From the NCBI RefSeq assembly GCF_040958095.1, contig NC_091227.1, positions 20,161,900 to 20,225,899 on the forward strand: a DNA stretch of 64,000 bases. The letters run 5' to 3'. Shown here piece after piece: positions 10,547-20,900 of the stretch. A model generated the notes under the pieces. That model saw only the letters and a program-made list of their open reading frames with translations. It was not told where the DNA came from and ran no database searches. The number at the start of each line of letters is the position of its first letter. Position 1 is the stretch's first letter. The position numbers were made by a program, and so were the translations under genes. Source of the stretch: Procambarus clarkii. Its lineage: Eukaryota > Arthropoda > Malacostraca > Decapoda > Cambaridae.

Positions 10547-12136
10547 TAGTTGATGTACTAAGGGTAGTTGATGTACTAAGGGTAGTTGATGTACTAAGAG
10601 GTAGTTGATGTACTAAGGGTAGTTGATGCACTAAGGGTAGTTGATGCACTAAGGGTAGTTGATGCACTAAGGGTAGTTGATGCACTAAGGGTAGTTGATG
10701 TACTAAGAGGTAGTTGATGTACTAAGGGTAGTTGATGTACTAAGAGGTAGTTGATGTACTAAGGGTAGTTGATGCACTAAGGGTAGTTGATGCACTAAGG
10801 GTAGTTGATGCACTAAGGGTAGTTGATGCACTAAGGGTAGTTGATGCACTAAGGGTAGTTGATGCACTAAGGGTAGTTGATGTACTAAGAGGTAGTTGAT
10901 GTACTAAGGGTAGTTGATGTACTAAGAGGTAGTTGATGTACTAAGGGTAGTTGATGCACTAAGGGTAGTTGATGCACTAAGGGTAGTTGATGCACTAAGG
11001 GTAGTTGATGCACTAAGGGTAGTTGATGTACTAAGGGTAGTTGATGTACTAAGGGTAGTTGATGTACTAAGAGGTAGTTGATGTACTAAGGGTAGTTGAT
11101 GCACTAAGGGTAGTTGATGCACTAAGGTAGTTGATGTACTAAGAGGTAGTTGATGTACTAAGGGTAGTTGATGCACTAAGGGTAGTTGATGTACTAAGGG
11201 TAGTTGATGTACTAAGGGTAGTTGATGCACTAAGGGTAGTTGATGTACTAAGGGTAGTTGATGTACTAAGGGTAGTTGATGTACTAAGAGGTAGTTGATG
11301 TACTAAGAGGTAGTTGATGTACTAAGGGTAGTTGATGCACTAAGGGTAGTTGATGTACTAAGGGTAGTTGATGTACTAAGGGTAGTTGATGCACTAAGGG
11401 TAGTTGATGTACTAAGGGTAGTTGATGTACTAAGGGTAGTTGATGTACTAAGGGTAGTTGATGCACTAAGGGTAGTTGATGTACTAAGGGTAGTTGATGT
11501 ACTAAGGGTAGTTGATGTACTAAGGGTAGTTGATGTACTAAGAGGTAGTTGATGTACTAAGAGGTAGTTGATGTACTAAGGGTAGTTGATGTACTAAGGG
11601 TAGTTGATGTACTAAGGGTAGTTGATGTACTAAGAGGTAGTTGATGTACTAAGAGGTAGTTGATGTACTAAGGGTAGTTGATGTACTAAGAGGTAGTTGA
11701 TGTACTAAGGGTAGTTGATGTACTAAGGGTAGTTGATGCACTAAGGGTAGTTGATGTACTAAGGGTAGTTGATGTACTAAGAGGTAGTTGATGTACTAAG
11801 GGTAGTTGATGTACTAAGAGGTAGTTGATGTACTAAGGGTAGTTGATGTACTAAGGGTAGTTGATGTACTAAGGGTAGTTGATGCACTAAGGGTAGTTGA
11901 TGTACTAAGGGTAGTTGATGCACTAAGGGTAGTTGATGTACTAAGGGTAGTTGATGTACTAAGAGGTAGTTGATGTACTAAGGGTAGTTGATGTACTAAG
12001 GGTAGTTGATGTACTAAGGGTAGTTGATGTACTAAGGGTAGTTGATGTACTAAGAGGTAGTTGATGTACTAAGAGGTAGTTGATGTACTAAGGGTAGTTA
12101 ATACACTAAGGGTAGTTAATGCACTAAGGGGTAGTT
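10547..12136. repeat. 18/19-bp minisatellite, ~88 copies, three unit types
   Basis: Unit TAGTTGATGTACTAAGGG with variants GCACTAAGGG and a 19-bp GTACTAAGAGG. In the first ~500 bp the variants follow an order (19-mer, 18-mer, 19-mer, 18-mer, then 4-6 GCA units), a higher-order pattern. Frames on the minus strand (VHQLPL repeats) exist because 18 is a multiple of 3. Confidence 0.97.
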
Positions 12137-12554
12137 GATGTGGTGGTGTCTGGCGTGTGAGAGACGAGGGCTAATCAGTGATAGGGCGCGTTGCTCCCGC
12201 TGCAATTTTCTAAGAATTCTCAACGGTTTTGCTGCCGTTTTCCTGGATTTAAAATCGTGGCGGGTCCACGAGGGCGCGCACCGGCTCAGACCGTTCAGGC
12301 GTTTACACCATACATATTGACCAAATGCGTCTTCAAGAATAGAATTTTCTGCTAGACATGGAGATGGCGCCTCCTCCAGACATGATGAAAGACTCGCTAC
12401 GTGTGTGCTTGCTTCCTCTCGTAAAAGTCAAGTCAACTTTAAGGCCTGAAGGGGCTCCGTATTCCTTGATAATGTGCTCAGACACGAAAACGTTCGGAAT
12501 TTTTGTTTAATTTTCCTAGTAGATAGTTACGCTGTGTCCTCAAGTATGATGGCT

Positions 12555-12985
12555 GCCACAGGAGTGAGGGGAGGATGGTGCGGCCCATGATGGCCGCCAC
12601 GTGGGGCCACAGGAGTGAGGGGAGGATGGTGCGGCCCATGATGGCCGCCACGTGGGGCCACAGGAGTGAGGGGAGGATGGTGCGGCCCATGATGGCCGCC
12701 ACGTGGGGCCACAGGAGTGAGGGGCGGATGGTGTGGCCCATGATGGCCGCCACGTGGGACCACAGGAGTGAGGGGAGGATGGTGTGGCCCATGATGGCCG
12801 CCACGTGGGACCACAGGAGTGAGGGGAGGATGGTGTGGCCCATGATGGCCGCCACGTGGGACCACAGGAGTGAGGGGAGGATGGTGTGGCCCATGATGGC
12901 CGCCACGTGGGACCACAGGAGTGAGGGGAGGATGTTGTGGCCCATGATGGCCGCCACGTGGGGCCACAGGAGTGAGGGGAGGAGG
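12555..12985. repeat. 51-bp minisatellite, ~8.4 copies, each with a CACGTG
   Basis: The unit begins GGAGTGAGGGGAGGATGGTG, includes GGCCCATGATGGCCGCCACG and ends TGGGGCCACA. The exact 51-bp period (17 codons) leaves frames open on both strands. Two more CACGTG boxes follow at about 13005 and 13050. 12137-12540 upstream has no recognisable gene. Confidence 0.96.
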
Positions 12986-13254
12986 GTGCGGACATGAGGG
13001 CCGTCACGTGGAGCCACACGCCTGAGCCTGGTGTCAGCTGACGTCTGCCACGTGGGGCCGTTGGCAGCACCTTCGGGTGCCAGACGATGCCAACCTTAGT
13101 CTCATCGTGACGTCACACTCCCTGGCCATTCCATTTATAAAACACGACATTTTATTTCTTATTTTGGTTAGGTTCAAGTTCAAATAAGTTTGAAATAAGT
13201 AGCCCAAAAGGACAGTAGCCTAGGTTGTTTCTACCCTACACTATTACACGTTCA

Positions 13255-13425
13255 TACATCCAGTACACAAATCCATACAGCACGCAATACGTACACAGTA
13301 CACGAATCCATACAGTACACGAATACATACAGTACACGAATCCATACAGTACACGAATACATACAGTACACGAATCCATACAGTACACGAATACATACAG
13401 TACACGAATCCATAGAGTACACAGT
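13255..13425. repeat. 17-bp minisatellite (ACAGTACACGAATCCAT / ACAGTACACGAATACAT)
   Basis: Two alternating 17-bp variants make a 34-bp dimer repeated about four times. Frames through it are artefacts. Confidence 0.92.
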
Positions 13426-13570
13426 CCACACAATCCAATGATAATCACGTTTTACAACATAAACACATTTACAATCATTCAATAGTTGCCACAGGTGGGT
13501 TTGGTTGGGTGAGGTCAAGGCGGATCAGGTTAATTAAGGTTATTTAGTGGTGAAAATTGTCTCAGGTCTT

Positions 13571-14288
13571 AGACCACCTTAGCCTTGTGGGGACGTCTGT
13601 TGTGGGGACGTCTGATCAGACCACCTTAGCCTTGTGGGGACGTCTGATCAGACCACCTTAGCCTTGTGGGGACGTCTGATCAGACCACCTTAGCCTTGTG
13701 GGGACGTCTGATCAGACCACCTTAGCCTTGTGGGGACGTCTGATCAGACCACCTTAGCCTTGTGGGGACGTCTGATCAGACCACCTTAGCCTTGTGGGGA
13801 CGTCTGATCAGACCACCTTAGCCTTGTGGGGACGTCTGATCAGACCACCTTAGCCTTGTGGGGACGTCTGATCAGACCACCTTAGCCTTGTGGGGACGTC
13901 TGATCAGACCACCTTAGCCTTGTGGGGACGTCTGATCAGACCACCTTAGCCTTGTGGGGACGTCTGATCAGACCACCTTAGCCTTGTGGGGACGTCTGAT
14001 CAGACCACCTTAGCCTTGTGGGGACGTCTGATCAGACCACCTTAGCCTTGTGGGGACGTCTGATCAGACCACCTTAGCCTTGTGGGGACGTCTGATCAGA
14101 CCACCTTAGCCTTGTGGGGACGTCTAATCAGACCACCTTAGCCTTGTGGGGACGTCTGATCAGACCACCTTAGCCTTGTGGGGACGTCTGATCAGACCAC
14201 CTTAGCCTTGTGGGGACGTCTGATCAGACCACCTTAGCCTTGTGGGGACGTCTGATCAGACCACCTTAGCCTTGTGGGGACGTCTGAT
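13571..14288. repeat. 32-bp satellite-like array, 21 copies, nearly identical
   Basis: Unit CAGACCACCTTAGCCTTGTG plus GGGACGTCTGAT. From 13617 to 14288 there are exactly 21 units with no indels and one substitution seen (G to A at 14126); a partial, rearranged unit precedes. The unit junction is the 12-bp palindrome GTCTGATCAGAC. 14289-14620 after it has no feature. Confidence 0.98.
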
Positions 14289-14627
14289 CTTCTCCACATT
14301 TATCCACTGTCATTACACCACCCACGTAGGCCGCGGAGACATTAATTCCCAGAACCAACAACAGGTAGGCTTACAATGTATAAATATTGCTAACATTAAA
14401 GTTAAAACGATGGTTGTTAGTTTAATGTGATCCGAAACGATATTATGAGCGACACTTTCTGCTTTACATATAAATATTGATGCAAAAGTACGCCAAAATT
14501 AACAAGTAGAGCTACAAGTTTGTTCTGGAATTAGGTTGGTGTGTTGGCCAGGGCGGCGGTGTGGAGCGTCCTCAAATACGCACCACCCACCACTATTTAT
14601 TAATACCGCCCCACCCACCCACACATA

Positions 14628-14690
14628 TTACGGGCTATTCATGCCCATGCCACCTCTTGGGGGGCCTTAATCTTCATCAATCTCCCACAT
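14628..14690 (-). repeat. Dispersed repeat (family C, short form)
   Basis: ACGGGCTATTCATGCCCATG, CCACCTCTTGGGGGGCCTTA and ATCTTCATCAATC are present, in minus orientation relative to the copy at 5922. Confidence 0.75.
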
Positions 14691-14754
14691 ACATTGTATC
14701 TCTCGGGAAGTGCCATCGCCTCACCCTTCTTCATCAGCCAATCATCACCTTAAC

Positions 14755-14945
14755 ATCATCATGCCAAAGTGGCACCCACACGGAAGGCCTAAAATTCCAG
14801 TTGAATAAGTGTGTCTAGAATCCTTCCTTATTAATGGGTGCTGGTGGCTCAGTTGGTAGAGCTGCGGACTTTGATGGTCTAAAGTGAATGAAATGTTATT
14901 ATCCACGTTATGGTGGTTAGTAATATATATAATAATAATAATAAT
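14755..14945 (+). mobile_element. tRNA-derived SINE (TGGCTCAGTTGGTAGAGC head)
   Basis: It contains the A-box-like GTGGCTCAGTTGGTAGAGCT and the tail AAGTGAATGAAATGTTATTA, TCCACGTTATGGTGGTTAG. Related to the inverted pair at 27467-27905. Confidence 0.65.
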
Positions 14946-15171
14946 TTGTGATATAATGAGCAAAGGAAGCGTAGCGTGATAGTGATGGTGGGTACATCCT
15001 GTGTGGATAATGCTTACTGGATGAGAGGAGCGTAGCTGGAGAACAGCCAGAGGGGGGGGGGAAATGGCGGGAATTTTGCTTGCATAAGTCTGGCACTGAT
15101 GGTGATGATGCGCTCTGTGTGTCATACGTCACAGTTCGTAGACTCCCGAGTGTGTTGTAGATTATAATGTA

Positions 15172-15203
15172 GATCATCTACATCTTGGGGATGTAGATGA
15201 TGT
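15172..15203. repeat. Short inverted repeat
   Basis: ATCATCTACATC and GATGTAGATGAT are separated by about five bases, a perfect 12-bp stem. A similar one, ATCATCCACATCAT/ATGATGTGGATGAT, lies at 21487-21519. Confidence 0.85.
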
Positions 15204-15487
15204 GCGCGCGCTTGGTTAGGCAGGTTAAGTTACCTTGAGTCAGACCATTACTCGGATGGGTAATGGACAGTTAATTTGGTGTTTGTGTCATGCATGGTAT
15301 AATAGACAGGGATCTTAGTTTATATTGTCCCTCTACCCATCAGGAGCCTGACAGTCACAATGACATGTTCACCTAAGCTCGTTCATGTATATCTAACCTA
15401 CGCTTGAAGCACTTTTATTGTTACCTGGTAATTTGTTGTATAAATCAATAGCCTTGTTGCTAAACCAGTTGTTACACAGCTCTTACC

Positions 15488-15615
15488 AGTAAAATAGGTA
15501 CCTGGGTGTTAGTCAGCTGTCACGGGCAGCTTCCTGGGGGTGGAGGCCTGGTCGAGGACCGGGCCGCGGGGACACTAAAAGTCCCGAAATCATCTCAAGA
15601 TAACCTCAAGAGATA
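15488..15615 (+). mobile_element. SINE (family A), head missing
   Basis: CAGTAAAATAGGTACCTGGG, GTTAGTCAGCTGTCACGGGC and ACCGGGCCGCGGGGACACTA, ending in AATCATCTCAAGATAACCTC. It lacks the tRNA-like head of the copy at 33594. Confidence 0.85.
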
Positions 15616-16266
15616 CCTAAATCTAAACTTATCCAATTTATATCCATTGTTTCGTGTTGACATCTCCCCTTGTGCCCAGTCATCTACTTGAACACTTCAC
15701 TCATATCACCTCTTAACTCTTCGCCTTTCTATAGAACGTAAATTAATCTTTTTCAGTCTCTCCTTATGCAAGGTTTCTAATTTCCGGGACTAACGTTGTC
15801 CTATTACGCTGGACACGTTCTAATTTATGACAGTGTCAGACCACGGAGGAAAATTGAAACTGGAATTTCCTTAAGTACTTTCGTATATTAATACATCTTC
15901 ATAAGGAGTCATATGTCCATTCTAGAGTATGGCGACTAAAAGTGAACTGCATAATATAAATGCAGATCACTATATCTCTCTAAGAAGAGCAAGATATAGC
16001 TGACGAAAAACATCATTGATTGCTAACGCTTCTAGAAATAAATCTCGGTATCCTATTTGCCTTATTTCGAACATTTATGCATTGTTTTTTTTCTTAAAAG
16101 TCTTACCAATCCTTAAATTCTTTCTAATCCTTAAATTCTTTCTAATCATGATCCCAAGATTTCTTTGGTAGTCAGACTTCACAATTTCAACACCATTCAG
16201 CTGATATCTTGTAACTCTTATCATCATTACTTACCTCAGAACCTTGCATTTGTCAGCTTTAATCTG

Positions 16267-16560
16267 CATAAGAACATAAGAACAAAGGTAACTGCAGAAG
16301 GCCTATTGGCCCTTACGAGGCAGCTCCTATTTATAACCACCCAACCCCACTCATATACATGTCCAGCCCACGCTTGAAACAATCGAGGGACCCCACCTCC
16401 ACTACGTTTCGCGGTAATTGGTTCCACAAATCAACAACCCTGTTACCGAACCAGCACTCACCCAAGTCTTTCCTAAATCTTTGGTTTTGGTATTGGCATC
16501 TGCCAATCTTTTGACCATTTCAAAACGCTGTTCATGTATTATATGTACCCCATGCAGACG
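16267..16560 (+). repeat. Dispersed repeat (family F), long copy
   Basis: It starts AAGAACATAAGAACAAAGGT and continues through GGCAGCTCCTATTTATAACC, GGGACCCCACCTCCAC and TTGGTTTTGGTATTGGCATC. It is followed directly by the foldback element at 16589. A related but diverged stretch lies at 15370-15850. Confidence 0.75.
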
Positions 16561-16588
16561 AGGAGTCACAATAACGTGGCTGAAATGT

Positions 16589-16729
16589 GTTGACCAAACC
16601 ACACACTAGAAAGTGGAGGGACGACGACATTTCAGTCCGAACTGGACCATTCTCAAGTCGATTGTGAATGGTCCAGGACGGACCGAAATGTCGTTGTCCC
16701 TTAACTTTCTAGTGTGTGATCTGGTCAAC
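16589..16729. mobile_element. Foldback element (family D), complete
   Basis: A 141-bp palindrome: GTTGACCAAACCACACACTA ... TAGTGTGTGATCTGGTCAAC, with centre GACCATTCTCAAGTCGATTG. The arms include GGACGGACC and its complement, about 65 bp each. Confidence 0.9.
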
Positions 16730-17074
16730 TTATGTACTCCATTGTCTGACTCTTGTGGTCTCTTAGGGAGACAGGAAAAAGATAACATATAGGCCTAAAG
16801 TCTTAAATTTGTTGGGAAACGGGGGTAGAGATGTACTCACCTAGTTGTGCTTGAGGGGGTTGAGTTTTGGCTCTTTGGTCCCACCTGTACAGGTGGATGA
16901 ATAGACATAACAAAGGGGATATTAATAGGGTATTACAAGTATCAACACAAGACAGAACACGAAACAATGGGCATAAATTGGATAAGTTTAGATTTAGGAA
17001 AGACCTGGGTAAATATTAGTTCGGTCATAGGATTGTTGATTTGTGAAACTAATTTCCACGTAACGTTTTACCAA

Positions 17075-17172
17075 AATTTATTTGTCATGAGTGGTGTTGT
17101 GTGGTTATAAATAGGAGCTGCCTCGTATGGACCAATAGGCCTTCTGCAGTTACCTTTATTCTTATGTCCCCC
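17075..17172 (-). repeat. Dispersed repeat (family F), minus copy
   Basis: The complement of family F: AAATAGGAGCTGCCTCGTAT, GGCCTTCTGCAGTTACCTTT and ATTCTTATG. Confidence 0.75.
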
Positions 17173-17219
17173 CTTACTTTTCTGTCTTCCAGGTGCGTGA
17201 GGTTTAGCTTCCGTAGCTT

Positions 17220-17285
17220 AACTGAGAGATATGAGCTATGAGGAAATTGAAATTTCAATTTCCTCATAGCTCATATCTCTCAGTT
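17220..17285. repeat. Perfect 66-bp palindrome
   Basis: AACTGAGAGATATGAGCTAT and 13 further bases are followed at once by their exact reverse complement, with no spacer and no mismatch. No matching copy was noticed elsewhere in the window. Confidence 0.97.
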
Positions 17286-17539
17286 CTGGGTTCAGTCTGG
17301 TGGCATACGTCTGAATACCATGTCGAGGACAGGATATCCTTAATATGCTTACTAATGTCCTCCAAACCAATTGGAGGTTATGTCCATATGGTCACCCATC
17401 CACATACTTGCCAGATTCAAGGGTGGGCAGACCGACACGTGACTCAGTACTAGGCCGTCGGAGGAGATACTTTTAGTATTTCCATCTTTAAAGTTCGCCC
17501 TACTTACGTAAAACATTTTTTGTCAAAGTATGTTTATTT

Positions 17540-17605
17540 ATCTTCATCCAGTCGTGTACTTTACGCAGAGTGGATGAAGAAAATTCATCCACTCGTGTAC
17601 TTTAC
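17540..17605. repeat. Short tandem duplication upstream of the ENT promoter
   Basis: TCATCCAGTCGTGTACTTTA is followed after a short gap by TCATCCACTCGTGTACTTTA (17543 and 17585), both running on into CGCAGA. 17290-17535 between this and the palindrome has no feature. Confidence 0.85.
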
Positions 17606-17639
17606 GCAGAAAACAGAGAAGATAAAGTTGCACATATGC

Positions 17640-17929
17640 GTGAGCATCATGCGGCGACGAGGGGATACTTAGGGCACATCAGCAGCCACTCACTCAGTCA
17701 GTTGAGCTGCGGACGCCGCCGGGGGAGTGTGGGTCGTCTCGTCTCCGACAGCTCTGTTCTCGTTACTGAAGCTCACAATTAAGTATTCATTGCTTATGAA
17801 GTGAAGGTTTTTGTCAGTGATTGTGCCGTAATTTTCAAAAAACAAGAAGGACTTTTCAGCGTGGTTGCACTTGCCAGTGGATATAATTAACTAGCTCCGG
17901 TCAGACAACTGAGAAAGGATGGTATCTAA
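17640..17929 (+). promoter_or_regulatory. Candidate promoter/5' UTR and first coding exon of the ENT gene
   Basis: A locally CpG-rich stretch (about 17650-17765) contains overlapping arthropod initiator-like TCAGT motifs at 17694-17702. Downstream, an ATG at 17919 has a strong start context (A at -3, G at +4) and an in-frame TGA three codons upstream. It is followed by only M-V-S-AA and a consensus donor GTGAGT at 17930. The donor leaves two bases of a codon, exactly what the helix-1 exon at 24088 needs; joining gives M-V-S-K-G-G-V-V-Y. The match is suggestive only, since phase agreement alone has a 1 in 3 chance. No TATA box was seen. Confidence 0.4.
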
Positions 17930-20900
17930 GTGAGTAATAACCTTTCTTTTTCATGTCACTAACCATTTTTTTGATGAACTAATTTTATGGGAAAGGAAGT
18001 TGCAATAGTTATATAGATTCGAAAATTGTTGAGGACGTTATACCAATAGCAACATTCATAAAATGTATCACAGGCTCCTATCAGTATATTTTTAACAAAT
18101 ATATTGGTGCTTAGACATATATATTTATGATTATGTTAGGGCGGGATACAATCCTGAAACATGCAAAACTTATCTACCTGATATTTATAATTAATATCAA
18201 TCAAATCTCTAGTTTTACTACCTGATATTTTAGAACCGATGTTGCATATAGTTAATTTAAAGTTTAAACTTAGTACTTATCTAAAACTGACGGTTCATAA
18301 CCGAGCATAAAGTTCCTCAGTTTAAATGATAAATGTATTTCGCGCAAAACCACTTCATATACGGATTTTTTCACACGTTACGTGTATATTACGGCATGCT
18401 TGTACAAGCTTAGATCGGTATCAATACGTTGATGTACAGGGTGTCCACATGAATCCTTTACCAAGCTTCGAATTATAGCATTAATTATACACAAACTTTA
18501 AGATAAATACACACATTTTTGCTTCAACAATTCAATATATTGCACGTATGTTGAATGTTTGCATGCGTTCACTAGTAGATTACCGTGTCCCGTCTCTCTA
18601 AAACAAAACTCTACATGGACACATACATGTAACATTGGTACTGAATAGTAACTCCCAAAGAGTATTAATGAGATAAATGCTTTCACAGTGGCTCATTGTA
18701 TCGCTGAAGGATGTGGAGGATCTGCATGCACGAGATTAATAAAAGTGCACAAACCATATCTCAAATTAAGTTTACATCAAATGAAAGATTGCAGCTTTTT
18801 ACAATAAGAAAGAATAAATCTCGACTCTTGCAGTAATTCGAATAGATGGAGTGGCTGGCAATTCAATATAGCTTTAATATGACAATTAACGATAGCTTTA
18901 ATATAGCAGGGTGGAAGGTAGCGAAGCATATGACTGCGATAGTTTTATTTTTATGCGAAATACAGGAGGCGATTTTGGCTGTGAAAAGGCATCTTCCACG
19001 ACTGAATTCCCGCAACGTTGTCTAGTATTCGACTAAGCAAGAAGTACAGCAACAAATTTATTTCTATAAGCGTTAGTAATAAAATACCTAGTGCATTAGC
19101 CATATCTTCTGTTAAATAAAGGGTAGGGTCCTTTGGGGGGTCACTAATTAGACCCTGGGGGGACCTCGATATAAGCCACACATGTACTGTACGTATAAAC
19201 TGGCTGCCTGTCCCCAGACATAATGAGTCATTAATTATAAAGTATTCTCGTATCTCCTCTCATGTCCTACGCTTTTGCGTAAGATGGGGTTGACGCATTA
19301 GTGACCCTGAGTTTCTAGATTTGTATTTTTTTCTATTTTAGTCTTTCTCTCGCCTTGGTTACCCCTCACATTTTATCAACTGTGCCTATTCTCAAGGTAA
19401 AAGGAATTTTTTTTATCCCAAACCTGTTTCCAACACTAGTAACACTACTCTGCCTTCATCCCAAACCTGTTTCCAACACTAGTAACACTGTGCTCTGCCT
19501 TCCCTTCATCCCAAACCTGTTTCCAACACTAGTAACACTGTGCTCTGCCTTCCCTTCATCCCAAACCTGTTTCCAACACTAGTAACACAGTGCTCTGCCT
19601 TCCCTTCATCCCAAACCTGTTTCCAACACTAGTAACACTGTGCTCTGCCTTCCCTTCATCCCAAACCTGTTTCCAACACTAGTAACACTACTCTGCCTTC
19701 ATCCCAAACCTGTTTCCAACACTAGTAACACTGTGCTCTGCCTTCCCTTCATCCCAAACCTGTTTCCAACACTAGTAACACTGTGCTCTGCCTTCCCTTC
19801 ATCCCAAACCTGTTTCCAACACTAGTAACACTGTGCTCTGCCTTCCCTTCATCCCAAACCTGTTTCCAACACTAGTAACACTGTGCTCTGCCTTCCCTTC
19901 ATATCTGAACTAAAAAAAATCACTAACACCCTTCGTCCTCTTGAAGTAAAACTCGCCTTTCCACAAACCAAAACTTGCACTGATTCTCCTGCTTTCAATG
20001 CTGCTGGTGTCTACTATATTTCCTGTTCGGCTTGTCCTCTCCATTAAGTCTGCAGTTAATAAGTTAAGTCTGCAGACAGTGTTTTCTTCTGTCATATTAG
20101 GGACTCTAATCGTCATATAGATTGGTCTTCTAAAATAATCTTTACTGCTTTTACTCTTCATCGGCGCTGTCATGTCGAATCGGCTCTGGTACACAACATT
20201 CCCAACATGATTGATTTATGAAGATTAGGCAACCCAAGAAGTGACACGAGCATGAGTAGGTGGAAAATGTTTAGTGTGAATGTGATTTTGGGTCTTGAAA
20301 AGATAGTTGTAAATGAGGATAGGATGTGCCGACACAAATGAATGAGTCAGCCAGTCGGTTATCAGGTTTTCTTGGTTACCGGGAGCCCATCCTGGGTACT
20401 GTGTACTGTGTATTGAGCGCGCATTTTGAATTGTCAGTCTATGTGGCTGCTAATTGGGGTTAACACACATATTGTTATTATTGCTCACATTCTTATTAAG
20501 CATTATGCTTATTTATTCCTTATTCCTTTATTTATTCCTTAAGTGTGGGGGAGGAGATACTGCTCGACAGTATTTGAGGGTGTGTGTTCAGCTGGACACT
20601 TGACCTTAAGAGTGGCAGTGTTGATGGTTTCAGGGTGGTTACTGCTAGTTTCAAAGACTTTTAAAGCTCTTCTGAGGTCCTTGGTTGCTTCACATTCCAG
20701 GAGGTAAAGTAGTGGTGTTTCTGTGATTGTTAGGCTAAAGATGCATTCCCACTAATTTCCCAGTTGCATCTGAAACCTAGACGTAGTCGATACAACAGAA
20801 CTGTTATTTCATTAGGGTATTGCTTTCGGAATATTAAACCTGTCTAACTGTGGCCTGAAGATATCATATTGCAGAGGGCGCACCTTCTGTTACTCTGTCG

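Noticed and set aside
10922-11466. Minus-strand frames encoding repeated VHQLPL
   Set aside because: A by-product of the 18-bp minisatellite. Frames break wherever the 19-bp unit occurs.
12135-12320. A cysteine-containing small frame just after the 18-bp array
   Set aside because: It starts within the repeat edge, no family was recognised, and there is no Kozak context or splice support.
12478-13070. Four overlapping open frames of 140-179 codons on both strands
   Set aside because: They exist only because the 51-bp unit is a multiple of three without stop codons. The peptides are pure tandem repeats with no splice or start context.
13571-14288. 32-bp regular repeats that might suggest a CRISPR array
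   Set aside because: The units are directly contiguous with no unique spacers, there are no cas genes, and the surrounding genes have animal introns. It is a minisatellite.
17570-17782. A 70-codon frame at the ENT promoter region as a separate gene
   Set aside because: Overlaps the CpG-rich candidate 5' UTR, begins inside a tandem duplication and has no homology that I recognise.
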